A stretch of 64,000 nucleotides of DNA from Scytonema tolypothrichoides VB-61278 (GTDB taxonomy: Bacteria > Cyanobacteriota > Cyanobacteriia > Cyanobacteriales > Nostocaceae), in assembly GCF_000828085.3 (NCBI RefSeq), contig NZ_JXCA02000023.1:30128-94127 (forward strand), in the 5' to 3' direction. The translations under genes and the position numbers were made by a program. This document shows, one piece after another, positions 33,953 to 41,750 of this stretch; the first letter of the stretch is position 1; every line of letters starts with the position of its first letter. The notes below the pieces were generated by a model that saw only the letters and a program-made list of their open reading frames with translations, ran no database searches and was not told the DNA's origin.

Positions 33953-34416
33953 TAGCCTAAAAAGTTCAGCAATTGAATTTGAATGTTGGTCTGTGGACCG
34001 GCAACTAGAACCGCACAATCCCCAAATTTGGGCGGACCTGTGAGAATTTTGGGGTTTTGAGAAAAGCCAAACTGTTCAGTGGGGATACCCAATAGATTGC
34101 GATTGAGGATGCCGTCGTTGTTGGCATCATGATAGGCGGCGATCGCATAATTTCCTGATTTTAAGTTTTCAAATTTAACTGTCAGCGGAGCGTTTTCTAG
34201 TTTGACGCAACGGGCAGCCACCGCGCGATCGCTACTGCTAGGAAATCCTCGCCCACCAGAAAACACGCTCAGACAAACTTGCCCACGCTGGTTTTTCAAG
34301 CCGTTAATGGTGATGGTGAGACTACTGTTAGACAGTGCAAAAGCACCGGGTGAAGCTGTCAAGTTTATGACAGCGCTTATAAGTAAAAAGCTCCCTAAAG
34401 AACGTTGCATCGTCAT
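33952..34416 (-). CDS. DUF2141 secreted protein
   Basis: A 154-aa exported protein: signal LGSFLLISAVINLTASPGAFA, then a DUF2141 beta-sandwich with ITINGLKNQRGQVCLSVFSG, AIAAYHDANNDGILNRNLLG and PTEQFGFSQNPK. The function of DUF2141 is unknown; the DANNDG loop resembles a calcium-binding turn. A GGAG ribosome-binding site precedes the start. Its ATG overlaps the stop of a 43-codon frame upstream (ATGA), and its stop overlaps the Omp85 start, so all three are likely translated from one mRNA. Confidence 0.88.
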   Translation of the reverse strand: MTMQRSLGSFLLISAVINLTASPGAFALSNSSLTITINGLKNQRGQVCLSVFSGGRGFPSSSDRAVAARCVKLENAPLTVKFENLKSGNYAIAAYHDANNDGILNRNLLGIPTEQFGFSQNPKILTGPPKFGDCAVLVAGPQTNIQIQLLNFLG

Positions 34417-34544
34417 TGACTCCTATGTAAAACACTATTGATTTGATTGCAATACGGTGACATTTGTTGCTCAAAACGTGCTTGCATCTTGCGATATTCA
34501 ATGATGGGGCGATCGCCTTTGCGTTGGCGGGCACGGAGTGCCAT
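34413..34544 (-). CDS. Small ORF (43 aa) coupled to the DUF2141 gene
   Basis: A basic peptide starting MALRARQRKGDRPIIEYRKM and ending VLHRSQ. The stop codon overlaps the DUF2141 start as ATGA, and a GAGAG motif precedes its ATG at 34544. The overlap suggests a real coupled ORF or leader peptide, but the short length and the HIP1 octamer inside it leave doubt. I do not recognise it. Confidence 0.4.
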   Translation of the reverse strand: MALRARQRKGDRPIIEYRKMQARFEQQMSPYCNQINSVLHRSQ

Positions 34545-34564
34545 CGATCGCTCTCAATCAACCA

Positions 34565-35260
34565 CTAGTCCCTTTCTACTTGAGGTTTTATTCCATCCAG
34601 CAAAACGGAAATTATTTCATTCACTATCACTTCACTCTTAGCAGCATCTGGAAGTTTGGTGACGTAGGGAATGCTTTCAATACATGACAAAAAGAATCCA
34701 GTTAGTAGTTTCGGACGAGTGTCGTCTCGGATTTCCCCTCGTTCTTGCGCCTCGGTAAAGATTTGTCGAATTGGTTCAAAGATAGATTGTTCAGCACAAG
34801 CTGATAGCCGTTTGATATTTTCTTCCCCTAATAACGGCATATCTGTGTGGAACATACTCAAGAAATGGATGGGAGGTTGAGAGAGAAACCACGTAGAAGC
34901 TGCATGAAGTTGCGATCGCACAAGCTTAACCGAACCTTCACCTCCAGATTGCAATCTTTGAGACTGCAAGGAAACGTCGTGCGCCCTATGGGTTCGCACC
35001 TCGCCTCCTGCATCCTGAATAGCCTGCTGTAAACCTGTTCGGTGGCGTTCAAACATTCGCTCAGTGACTCCCACAAAAAGTTGCTCCTTACTGGGAAAAT
35101 GATAGTACAACGATGCTTGACGAATTCCCACCTCACGAGCAATATCCCGCATGGTTACTGTATTGTAACCTTGTGTGCGAAATAACCGTTCTGCCTGCTC
35201 AAGGATACGCGAGCGTCCACTACAGGAGACTTCTTTTGGAGAGAGAGAGTCGTCTGGCAA
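34565..35260 (-). CDS. TetR/AcrR-family transcriptional regulator
   Basis: A 231-aa repressor-type protein. The N-terminal helix-turn-helix is RILEQAERLFRTQGYNTVTM then MRDIAREVGIRQASLYYHFP. The C-terminal ligand-binding helices include FLSQPPIHFLSMFHTDM and LTGFFLSCIESIPYV. The start is a TTG at 35260 behind an AGGTAGG motif. Residues about 78-106 (DAGGEVRTHRAHDVSLQSQ ...) are rich in R, Q and G and correspond to interspersed-repeat-like DNA (34940-35025), an in-frame insertion between helices. It lies directly upstream of the DUF2141-Omp85-ABC operon and is the likely regulator of it. Confidence 0.9.
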   Translation of the reverse strand: MPDDSLSPKEVSCSGRSRILEQAERLFRTQGYNTVTMRDIAREVGIRQASLYYHFPSKEQLFVGVTERMFERHRTGLQQAIQDAGGEVRTHRAHDVSLQSQRLQSGGEGSVKLVRSQLHAASTWFLSQPPIHFLSMFHTDMPLLGEENIKRLSACAEQSIFEPIRQIFTEAQERGEIRDDTRPKLLTGFFLSCIESIPYVTKLPDAAKSEVIVNEIISVLLDGIKPQVERD

Positions 35261-35305
35261 TCTGGAACCTACCTAACGTTTAGTAGTCAACTATTAAAGA
35301 TTATA

Positions 35306-35503
35306 TTACACTGGCAAATAATGTTCTCTTTTTTTACCTAAATCTTCCAATTTTCTTGTTCCATCAGCTAGACACTCGTCAGCGACTAAAGTTGAGGATG
35401 CAGCATTCTCAAGGGGATATGCTTTTGAGAATTTTGCCGATTGCTCAAAATCAATTCGTTGAGAAAAACTCCAAAATATGAGGCTGTGTCTATGTTCCAA
35501 CAA
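35306..35503 (-). pseudogene. Degraded copy of the ABC-2 permease N-terminal region
   Basis: The frame reads HSLIFWSFSQRI ... FEQSAKF ... ENAASSTLVADE. It aligns with RSLIFWGIFPIS ... RAKLSMDRAFENAAPSTLVGA of the permease at 31699-32472. The DNA (GTTGAGGATGCAGCATTCTC) also aligns with the permease gene. It is a fragment without start or catalytic context, located just upstream of the TetR gene. Confidence 0.75.
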
Positions 35504-35709
35504 TTCTATTAAAATGCCCTGTTGTGATGGCTATTGTGTCACATCAGAAGAATCCAGAATACAGGAGTCAGGGATCAAAATAATCCTATAGATTCATCTA
35601 GGAACTTGTAACCCCAACTCAACCCCTAGAATTCAAATTCTTTTTGAATTATGACTTCTGAATTCTTCTTCGGTTAGTACTTCATGGTGAGGAGTTAATT
35701 GAGTAACGC

Positions 35710-37668
35710 ATGAGTCAAGTATTCAATTCCCCAGAATTATCTACTATTTCCCGTCGCACATTACTAAAATTATTTAGTGTCGGTGCTGCTACAGGAGTTT
35801 TGGGATACTCTCGTTTGACTAAACCAAAACCAACAGTTTTTCGACAAGATACCCTAAGTTTGCCACTGTTATTAAATCAACCAAAAAGTGTTGTCGTCGT
35901 TGGAGGTGGGTTAGCTGGTTTAGCTTGTGCTTATGAACTGAGTCAGAGAGGATTTGCAGTCACATTATTGGAAAAATCTCCCCAACTTGGGGGCAAAATT
36001 GCCAGCTGGCAAATTGAAGTTCTGGGTGACACCTTCAAAATGGAGCATGGCTTTCATGGCTTTTTTCCTCAGTATTATAATCTGAATAATTTAGCTTATG
36101 AACTAGGAATTTCGGAAAATTTCAAGTCATTAAATTCTTACTCTGTTGTTTATCGTGACACTAAGTATCAACCAGAGGTCTTTCGTCCCAGTCGTTCAGC
36201 TTTTCCTTGGAACATTGTGGATTTAGCCATAGCATCTCCCAATCGCTTTCAATGGGGTATAAATCTCACAAAATTGAAACATTTACAAGTTTTCCAAGCA
36301 ATTGGTGGTTTTGAGAGAGAAAAGAATTATCGGCGTTTTGATAATATTTCAGTTGCTGATTGGGTAGAGAAAGAATTTCCCAGAGGTTTATACGACTTGT
36401 ATTTTCTGCCTTTTGCTAAATCTAGTTTGAATGCACCAGACGTGATGAGTGTTGCTGAACTTTTACAGTTCTTCCACTTTTATTTTTTTGGTAACCCAGA
36501 AGGACTTGCTTTTAATGGTACCAAAGATGATATGGGAACAAGTTTGGTGCAACCCATAGCTGAAGCGATTCAAAGTAAGGGTGGCAAAATAATTACAGAA
36601 GCAATGGTGAGTGAAATTCAATTTTTAAAAACTAAAATAGACTCACTTAGCTATCAGATTGGTAATAATACAAACAATGTTCCTTTTGGGGTTAAGCGTA
36701 ATCATACTATAGAGACGCGCCAAGGAACATCTCTACAATATTTTGGTGCGGCTGATGAAGTCTTTGCTTTATCAGATAATAGTCAAGAAGCAATTTCTCT
36801 TACCTGCACTCACCAAGGTTGTACCGTGAAAATGGCGGAAGATGGTAAGTTTCATTGCCCTTGTCATGGAGCTGTGTTTGCGGCTGATGGTAAAGTATTG
36901 AAAGGTCCAGCCCAACGTGATTTATCTAAATTTAAAGTTGTCCAACGTCAGGATGATGGTTTGCAGTTGGTAGCAGCAAATCTCGATTCACCATCATCAC
37001 AGACAATTCAAGCAGATTATTATGTCTTTGCTACTGATGTACCAGGTGTACAGCAGTTGTTTCGGCAAATAAATGGTAATGTTGATGGAGTTGTGGGTAC
37101 TACGCGATCGCAAATCAAAAAACTAAACGTCGCCGATCCATTCGCTGTCTGTCGTTTCTGGTTTGATCGTGATTTTGAGTGGAACCACAGTCATTTTACC
37201 TCTTTGTCAGGCTATCAACTCACAGACAGCATCACTCTCTATCACCGCATTCAAGAACAATTCATTGAGTGGACAAAACGCACTGGCGGTAGTGTGGTGG
37301 AATTACACGCTTACTGTTACAAAGAAAAACAATTCCCCACCCAAGAAGCATTGTTAACAACTTTTGAGCAAGAACTCTACGAAATTGTCCCTGAGTTGAA
37401 GCAAGCAAAGATGTTGCACAGAGAATTGGTGAATCAAAAGAACTTTTCTGGATATCCGCCAAATAGTTACGCCGAACGCCCAGAAACAAGCACCAATATT
37501 CCTAACTTAGTGTTTGCAGGCGACTGGGTAAAAATGCCATTTCCTTCCGGCTTGATGGAACGCGCGGTGAGTAGTGGCTTACTTGCAGCCAATGAAATTT
37601 TACATCGGGAGGGTTTGCAGAGGCGAACACTTTTGTCAGTTAATCCAGAGGGGTTATTGCAGATTTAA
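35710..37668 (+). CDS. FAD-dependent amine-oxidase-fold enzyme with inserted Rieske domain
   Basis: A 652-aa protein. The N-terminus has a Tat-like signal (SRRTLLKLFSVGAATG). FAD-binding begins at VVVVGGGLAGLACAYELSQR near residue 62, and FAGDWVKMPFPSGLMERAV at the end closes the flavin site; this fold is shared with carotenoid desaturases and isomerases. A Rieske [2Fe-2S] domain is inserted near residues 345-415, with CTHQGC and CPCHG supplying two Cys and two His ligands. The enzyme probably passes electrons from the cluster to FAD. CrtU/CruE-type carotenoid enzymes are the nearest relatives I can suggest. The start of the insertion (36708-36740) contains repeat-like DNA. Confidence 0.85.
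   Translation: MSQVFNSPELSTISRRTLLKLFSVGAATGVLGYSRLTKPKPTVFRQDTLSLPLLLNQPKSVVVVGGGLAGLACAYELSQRGFAVTLLEKSPQLGGKIASWQIEVLGDTFKMEHGFHGFFPQYYNLNNLAYELGISENFKSLNSYSVVYRDTKYQPEVFRPSRSAFPWNIVDLAIASPNRFQWGINLTKLKHLQVFQAIGGFEREKNYRRFDNISVADWVEKEFPRGLYDLYFLPFAKSSLNAPDVMSVAELLQFFHFYFFGNPEGLAFNGTKDDMGTSLVQPIAEAIQSKGGKIITEAMVSEIQFLKTKIDSLSYQIGNNTNNVPFGVKRNHTIETRQGTSLQYFGAADEVFALSDNSQEAISLTCTHQGCTVKMAEDGKFHCPCHGAVFAADGKVLKGPAQRDLSKFKVVQRQDDGLQLVAANLDSPSSQTIQADYYVFATDVPGVQQLFRQINGNVDGVVGTTRSQIKKLNVADPFAVCRFWFDRDFEWNHSHFTSLSGYQLTDSITLYHRIQEQFIEWTKRTGGSVVELHAYCYKEKQFPTQEALLTTFEQELYEIVPELKQAKMLHRELVNQKNFSGYPPNSYAERPETSTNIPNLVFAGDWVKMPFPSGLMERAVSSGLLAANEILHREGLQRRTLLSVNPEGLLQI
36708..36740. repeat. Palindrome-like repeat inside the FAD/Rieske gene
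   Basis: The stretch begins ATAGAGACGCGCC and ends CATCTCTACAATA, the arms of the TAGAGACG ... CGTCTCTA palindrome family seen at 41701, 45858 and 57124. It is in frame, encoding TIETRQGTSLQYF just before the Rieske domain. Confidence 0.5.
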
Positions 37669-37763
37669 GGCTGGGTGAAGAAAAAAGCCACTAGGGGTGT
37701 AGGGGCAAAACAATTCAAAATTCAAAGTATGGCACTTCGTGCCACGCTACGCTATCAAAGTAT

Positions 37764-37799
37764 GCCCTATGGCGTTCCGCCACGGCTACGCCATAGGGC
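37764..37799. repeat. Palindromic repeat
   Basis: GCCCTATGGCGT and its complement ACGCCATAGGGC form a 12-bp stem. The surrounding CACGCTGCGCTATCAAA unit (37798-37815) also occurs beside the tnpB remnant at 19717-19735. Confidence 0.7.
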
Positions 37800-38106
37800 A
37801 CGCTGCGCTATCAAAAAAAAGAGTTATTGTGAATTATTTCTTAATTTTGAATTTATAATTTTGAATTTTGAATTCCCCCGGAGGGGGTGTGGGGTATAGG
37901 GGAATAAGAGAATAACAGAAGAAATGCATTTTCTCTATCCCAAGCGTAAATGCATTTCCCCAAATACCAACAATTCACCCTAAGCTGGTAAAACACCCAA
38001 GGTTGGTGATGCGGCTCACAATCACGAGTAATGAATACTTTAAGCCACCAATTCCACGTTGTGACTTAAAAGGTGTAACGCAATGTGACTCAATGATTTT
38101 CAGCTA

Positions 38107-38238
38107 TATTCAGATCTTGCACCACTATCAACAACGAGGCAGAGCCTCGATATCTCGTTCCCAGGCTGCAGCCTGGGAACGAGGGTTAGGAGGCTCAGCC
38201 TCCCGATTATTGAGAATGGTGCAAAATCTCAGTATAAA
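38107..38238. mobile_element. Miniature inverted-repeat element
   Basis: Outer arms ATTCAGATCTTGCACCACTA and, as complement, ACTGAGATTTTGCACCATT enclose a perfect 30-bp palindrome at 38154-38183 (half: CTCGTTCCCAGGCTG), with smaller hairpins GAGGCAGAGCCTC and GGAGGCTCAGCCTCC. No coding capacity. Confidence 0.7.
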
Positions 38239-38486
38239 TTTTTTACTTTGATTGCAGAATTCAGAACAGAGACAGTGTAGTAATAAGTAAATAGAAAACT
38301 GTTAGACGAGGTAGTATATGCAAGCATTTACTGCGGTTTAGTCCATGAGCAATTTACAGGGATTTATTCTGTTTCTATCCCATTACTGCATAAGTTAATT
38401 TCGGTTTCACCTATAAAGAAGTGTTTATCCTGTAGCATTTTTGATGCATATTTTTTACTTTTTATAGAAATTAATACTAATATTAT
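38239..38486. promoter_or_regulatory. Upstream region of the CHAT-STAND-TPR gene
   Basis: About 250 bp of AT-rich sequence between the miniature element and the CHAT-STAND-TPR start. No confident -35/-10 pair could be assigned. Confidence 0.3.
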
Positions 38487-41195
38487 ATGGTTTCTCAGCA
38501 ACTGTCCTATGGTAACAATCCCGATGTCAAAACTATTTTAATTTTGGCAGCAAATCCAACAAGTACCTCAAGGCTACGACTGGACGAAGAGGTACGGGAA
38601 ATTGATGAAGGATTACGACGCGCTAACAAACGAGAGGAATTCAAGTTAGAGCAAAAATGGGCAGTGCGATCGCGTGACTTCTACCGAGCCATGTTAGATT
38701 TTCAGCCCCAGATTGTTCACTTCAGTGGGCATGGTGCTGGGCAAGATGGTATTGTTTTAGACGATGAGACGGGACAGCCAGGGTTAATCTCTGCAGATGC
38801 ACTGGGAAGTATGTTCAAGCTGTTTGCCACAAAAGGAGTGCAGTGTGTACTTCTCAATGCCTGCTATAGTGAGGTGCAAGCAAAAGCTATTAGCCAACAC
38901 GTCAATTATGTGATTGGCATGAACCAAGTGGTTGGGGATCAAGCAGCAATAGCATTTTCTGTCGCATTTTATGATGCTCTAGCAGCAGGACAACAGGTGG
39001 ATTTTGCTTATGAATTAGGTTGTGCAGTCTTAATTAAACATTTAGAACAGCAAACTCCAGTTCTGTTTAAAAAAGAGCAAATTAGTATCATCCCCAGCCA
39101 ACCAGAAGTAGACATTATTCCACCCAATCCCTATCAAGGATTAGCAGCATTTGGAGAAGAAGATGCAGCATTCTTTTTTGGAAGGGAAACATTTGTTAAC
39201 GGTTTGGTAGAAGCAGTTAAAAAACAGCCCTTAGTAGGAGTCATTGGTCCTTCTGGTAGTGGAAAATCTTCTATTGTGTATGCAGGGCTAATTCCCCAAC
39301 TGCGTATGACAGAAAACTGGGTGATTGAATCATTTCGTCCTGGTAATCAACCATTTTATCACCTCGCATCTGCGTTAGTTCGTCAATTAGTGCCAGGAGT
39401 TGATGAAATTCAACAATTGCGCTCAGCAGCTGGACTAGATAAAAATATACAGCAGGGTTTGGTTACTTTGGAGCAGATAACATCTCGGATTATGAAACGT
39501 AACCCTGGTAAACGTCTGCTGCTGTTTGTCGATCAATTTGAAGAACTCTACACCCTTTGTCAGAAGGAAGAACAAGAACGCTTTGCTGATTTGATGCTTC
39601 AAGCTATCCATCAGGAAAATTTAACATTGGTTTTCACTTTACGGGCTGACTTTTATGGCTTTGTCCTTGCTTATCGTCCTTTACGAGACGCATTGCAGCA
39701 GTTTACACCGCAACTGTTGAGTGCAATGAATCGAGAGGAACTACTTCGAGCAATTGAACAACCAGCCCAGAAGATAGAAGTCCAATTAGAAGCACAATTG
39801 GGGCAACGAATTTTAGATGATGTTGGCAATGAACCAGGGAATCTCCCATTGCTGGAATTTGCCCTGACTCGACTTTGGTCTTTACAGCAAAACCGCACAC
39901 TCACTCATCAAGCATACCAAGAGATAGGGGGTGTGAAAAAAGCGCTAGCTAATCATGCCGAGCAAGTTTACCAAAAATTGAGTGAAACAAAACAAAAAGC
40001 TGCACAGCGCATCTTTGTGCAATTGGTGCGCCCAGGGGAAGGAACAGAGGATACTCGTCGCATCGCCACCCGCAAAGAAGTAGGAGATGAGAATTGGGGA
40101 TTGGTGAGTGATTTAGCAGGATACACAGCCCGTTTGGTTGTCACCGGACATGATGAGAAATCTGGAGAAGATACAGTGGAAGTTGTCCATGAAGCCCTCA
40201 TCCGCGAATGGCTGACTCTGCGCGAGTGGATGAAAAAAGACCGTTTGTTTCGAGCTTGGCAAGAGCGGTTAAGGGATATTATACATCAGTGGGAAGAGAC
40301 GAAACGAGATGAAGGAATATTGTTGCGTGGTGTGCCGCTGTCAGAGGCAGAAGAAAAATTAAAGCAACGTCGCGAAGAGCTAAGTATACCAGAACAAGAT
40401 TTTATTCAACTTAGTATTGAAATGCGCGATCGCCAGCGTCGAGAAGAGAAAGCGCGTAGGCGAAGGGGAATTTTTGGCGTTTCAGGGGCAGTATTGACGA
40501 TTATGACGACATTGGGTGGGGCAGCTTGGTATCAGTCGAATCAAGCAGAAACTAGCTCTACTATAGCTGAGCACTACTCACGAGCGTTTATTCAGGCTGC
40601 AACGGGAAACAAGAAAGGCGCATTAAACTATTTTGACCAAGCGGTGAAACTAAATCCTAACTATGCTATTAACTACTTTGCCCGAGCATTTGTCCGTGAT
40701 GAGTTGGCAGACAAAAAAGGGGCATTAGAAGATTTGAACCAAGCCCTGCGCCTAGATCCTAACTATGTTGACGCCTACAACAACCGAGGGCTTGCCCGTA
40801 GTGACTTGGGAGACAAAAAAGGCGCAATAGACGATTACAACCAAGCGCTGCGCCTCAATCCTAAGTATGCTGACGCTTACTACAACCGAGGGAATGCCCG
40901 TGATGACTTGGGAGACAAAAAAGGCGCAATAGAAGATTACAACCAAGCCCTACGCCTCAATCCTAACTACGCTAACGCTTACTACAACCGAGCGCTTGTC
41001 CGTAGAGATTTGGAAAACAAAAAAGGCGCATTAGACGATTACAACCAATACGTGCGCCTTAATCCTAACGATCCTGACGCCTACAACAACCGAGGGCTTG
41101 TCCGTAGTGAGTTGGGAGACAAAAAAGGCGCAATAGACGATCGTAACCAATACGTGCGCCTAAGGGGCGAGGGCGCGAAGAACCAAAAAAATTAA
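38487..41195 (+). CDS. CHAT protease - STAND ATPase - TPR protein
   Basis: A 902-aa multidomain protein. Residues 1-195 are a CHAT protease (catalytic His in IVHFSGHG, Cys in VLLNACYS), closely related to the protein at 23093. From PNPYQGLAAFGEEDAAFFFG near residue 212 comes an nSTAND1-type ATPase with Walker A GPSGSGKSS near 255 and Walker B LLLFVDQFEELYT near 345. After an arginine-rich linker, one membrane span (VSGAVLTIMTTLGGAAWY) lies near 665-685. About six TPR units of 34 aa follow (DKKGAIDDYNQALRLNPKYA type). Such proteins resemble caspase-like immune or death effectors in which TPRs sense a target and the STAND ATPase oligomerises. No partner gene is adjacent. Confidence 0.92.
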   Translation: MVSQQLSYGNNPDVKTILILAANPTSTSRLRLDEEVREIDEGLRRANKREEFKLEQKWAVRSRDFYRAMLDFQPQIVHFSGHGAGQDGIVLDDETGQPGLISADALGSMFKLFATKGVQCVLLNACYSEVQAKAISQHVNYVIGMNQVVGDQAAIAFSVAFYDALAAGQQVDFAYELGCAVLIKHLEQQTPVLFKKEQISIIPSQPEVDIIPPNPYQGLAAFGEEDAAFFFGRETFVNGLVEAVKKQPLVGVIGPSGSGKSSIVYAGLIPQLRMTENWVIESFRPGNQPFYHLASALVRQLVPGVDEIQQLRSAAGLDKNIQQGLVTLEQITSRIMKRNPGKRLLLFVDQFEELYTLCQKEEQERFADLMLQAIHQENLTLVFTLRADFYGFVLAYRPLRDALQQFTPQLLSAMNREELLRAIEQPAQKIEVQLEAQLGQRILDDVGNEPGNLPLLEFALTRLWSLQQNRTLTHQAYQEIGGVKKALANHAEQVYQKLSETKQKAAQRIFVQLVRPGEGTEDTRRIATRKEVGDENWGLVSDLAGYTARLVVTGHDEKSGEDTVEVVHEALIREWLTLREWMKKDRLFRAWQERLRDIIHQWEETKRDEGILLRGVPLSEAEEKLKQRREELSIPEQDFIQLSIEMRDRQRREEKARRRRGIFGVSGAVLTIMTTLGGAAWYQSNQAETSSTIAEHYSRAFIQAATGNKKGALNYFDQAVKLNPNYAINYFARAFVRDELADKKGALEDLNQALRLDPNYVDAYNNRGLARSDLGDKKGAIDDYNQALRLNPKYADAYYNRGNARDDLGDKKGAIEDYNQALRLNPNYANAYYNRALVRRDLENKKGALDDYNQYVRLNPNDPDAYNNRGLVRSELGDKKGAIDDRNQYVRLRGEGAKNQKN
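40660..41165 (+). repeat. 102-bp tandem repeats encoding TPR units
   Basis: Near-identical copies of a 102-bp unit (GACAAAAAAGGCGCAATAGA ...) encode successive TPRs; they differ by few bases, which suggests recent expansion. Confidence 0.8.
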
Positions 41196-41439
41196 TTTTA
41201 TTATGGCTTATCCTAATTATGGCAACAATTTTAAACTTAGTTATTAGGGCGCGTAATTTAACTGGGTAAGCTTTTTCTTCATTACAATCAAGAAAAGTGT
41301 GTTTCTTTGATATGTTGCTAGTGACGATTGTCCAAAGGGCTTCATCCTTAAGAAAGAGGACTAATTCTTTCCAATAGAAGTGGCATAGCTATAAAATTAG
41401 CGACTTAATTGAAATTAAAAAGTATGAAAGATAAAAAAG

Positions 41440-41622
41440 ATGAATAAAACATTGATATCAATTCTAATGTTTGGATTCTTACTGTTGTTTATCATTTCTC
41501 CCTTTGCTGGTCTTGCAAGCTTGATGATTTTGTTGTTATTCACAGCTTTTTTCTCTTTAGTATCGAACATCTTCCAAGCAATTATTGGTAGCAGTGATAC
41601 CAACTCTAATTCCTCAGGTTAA
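41440..41622 (+). CDS. Small membrane protein, unknown function
   Basis: A 60-aa protein made almost wholly of two hydrophobic helices (ISILMFGFLLLFIISPF and LMILLLFTAFFSLVSNIF) with a short polar tail ending NSNSSG. Composition, length and tail look like a genuine small membrane protein rather than a chance frame. A purine-rich AAAAAAG motif precedes the ATG. It stands alone and is not in a family I recognise. Confidence 0.55.
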   Translation: MNKTLISILMFGFLLLFIISPFAGLASLMILLLFTAFFSLVSNIFQAIIGSSDTNSNSSG

Positions 41623-41700
41623 CGGGCTATGAACCCCGCATCAATAGCAGTTTGTATTTATAGCGGTTCTCATTTGAATCACATACACCACCACGAATGA

Positions 41701-41730
41701 TGTAGAGACGTAGCATGCTACGTCTCTACA
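41701..41730. repeat. Perfect 30-bp palindrome
   Basis: Half-sequence TGTAGAGACGTAGCA, repeated as its exact complement. Located between a small membrane protein and a convergent alpha/beta hydrolase gene, where it may also terminate transcription. It belongs to a family with copies at 45858-45896 and 57124-57149. Confidence 0.75.
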
Positions 41731-41750
41731 GCTGTGTAAGGAAAAGCTCT

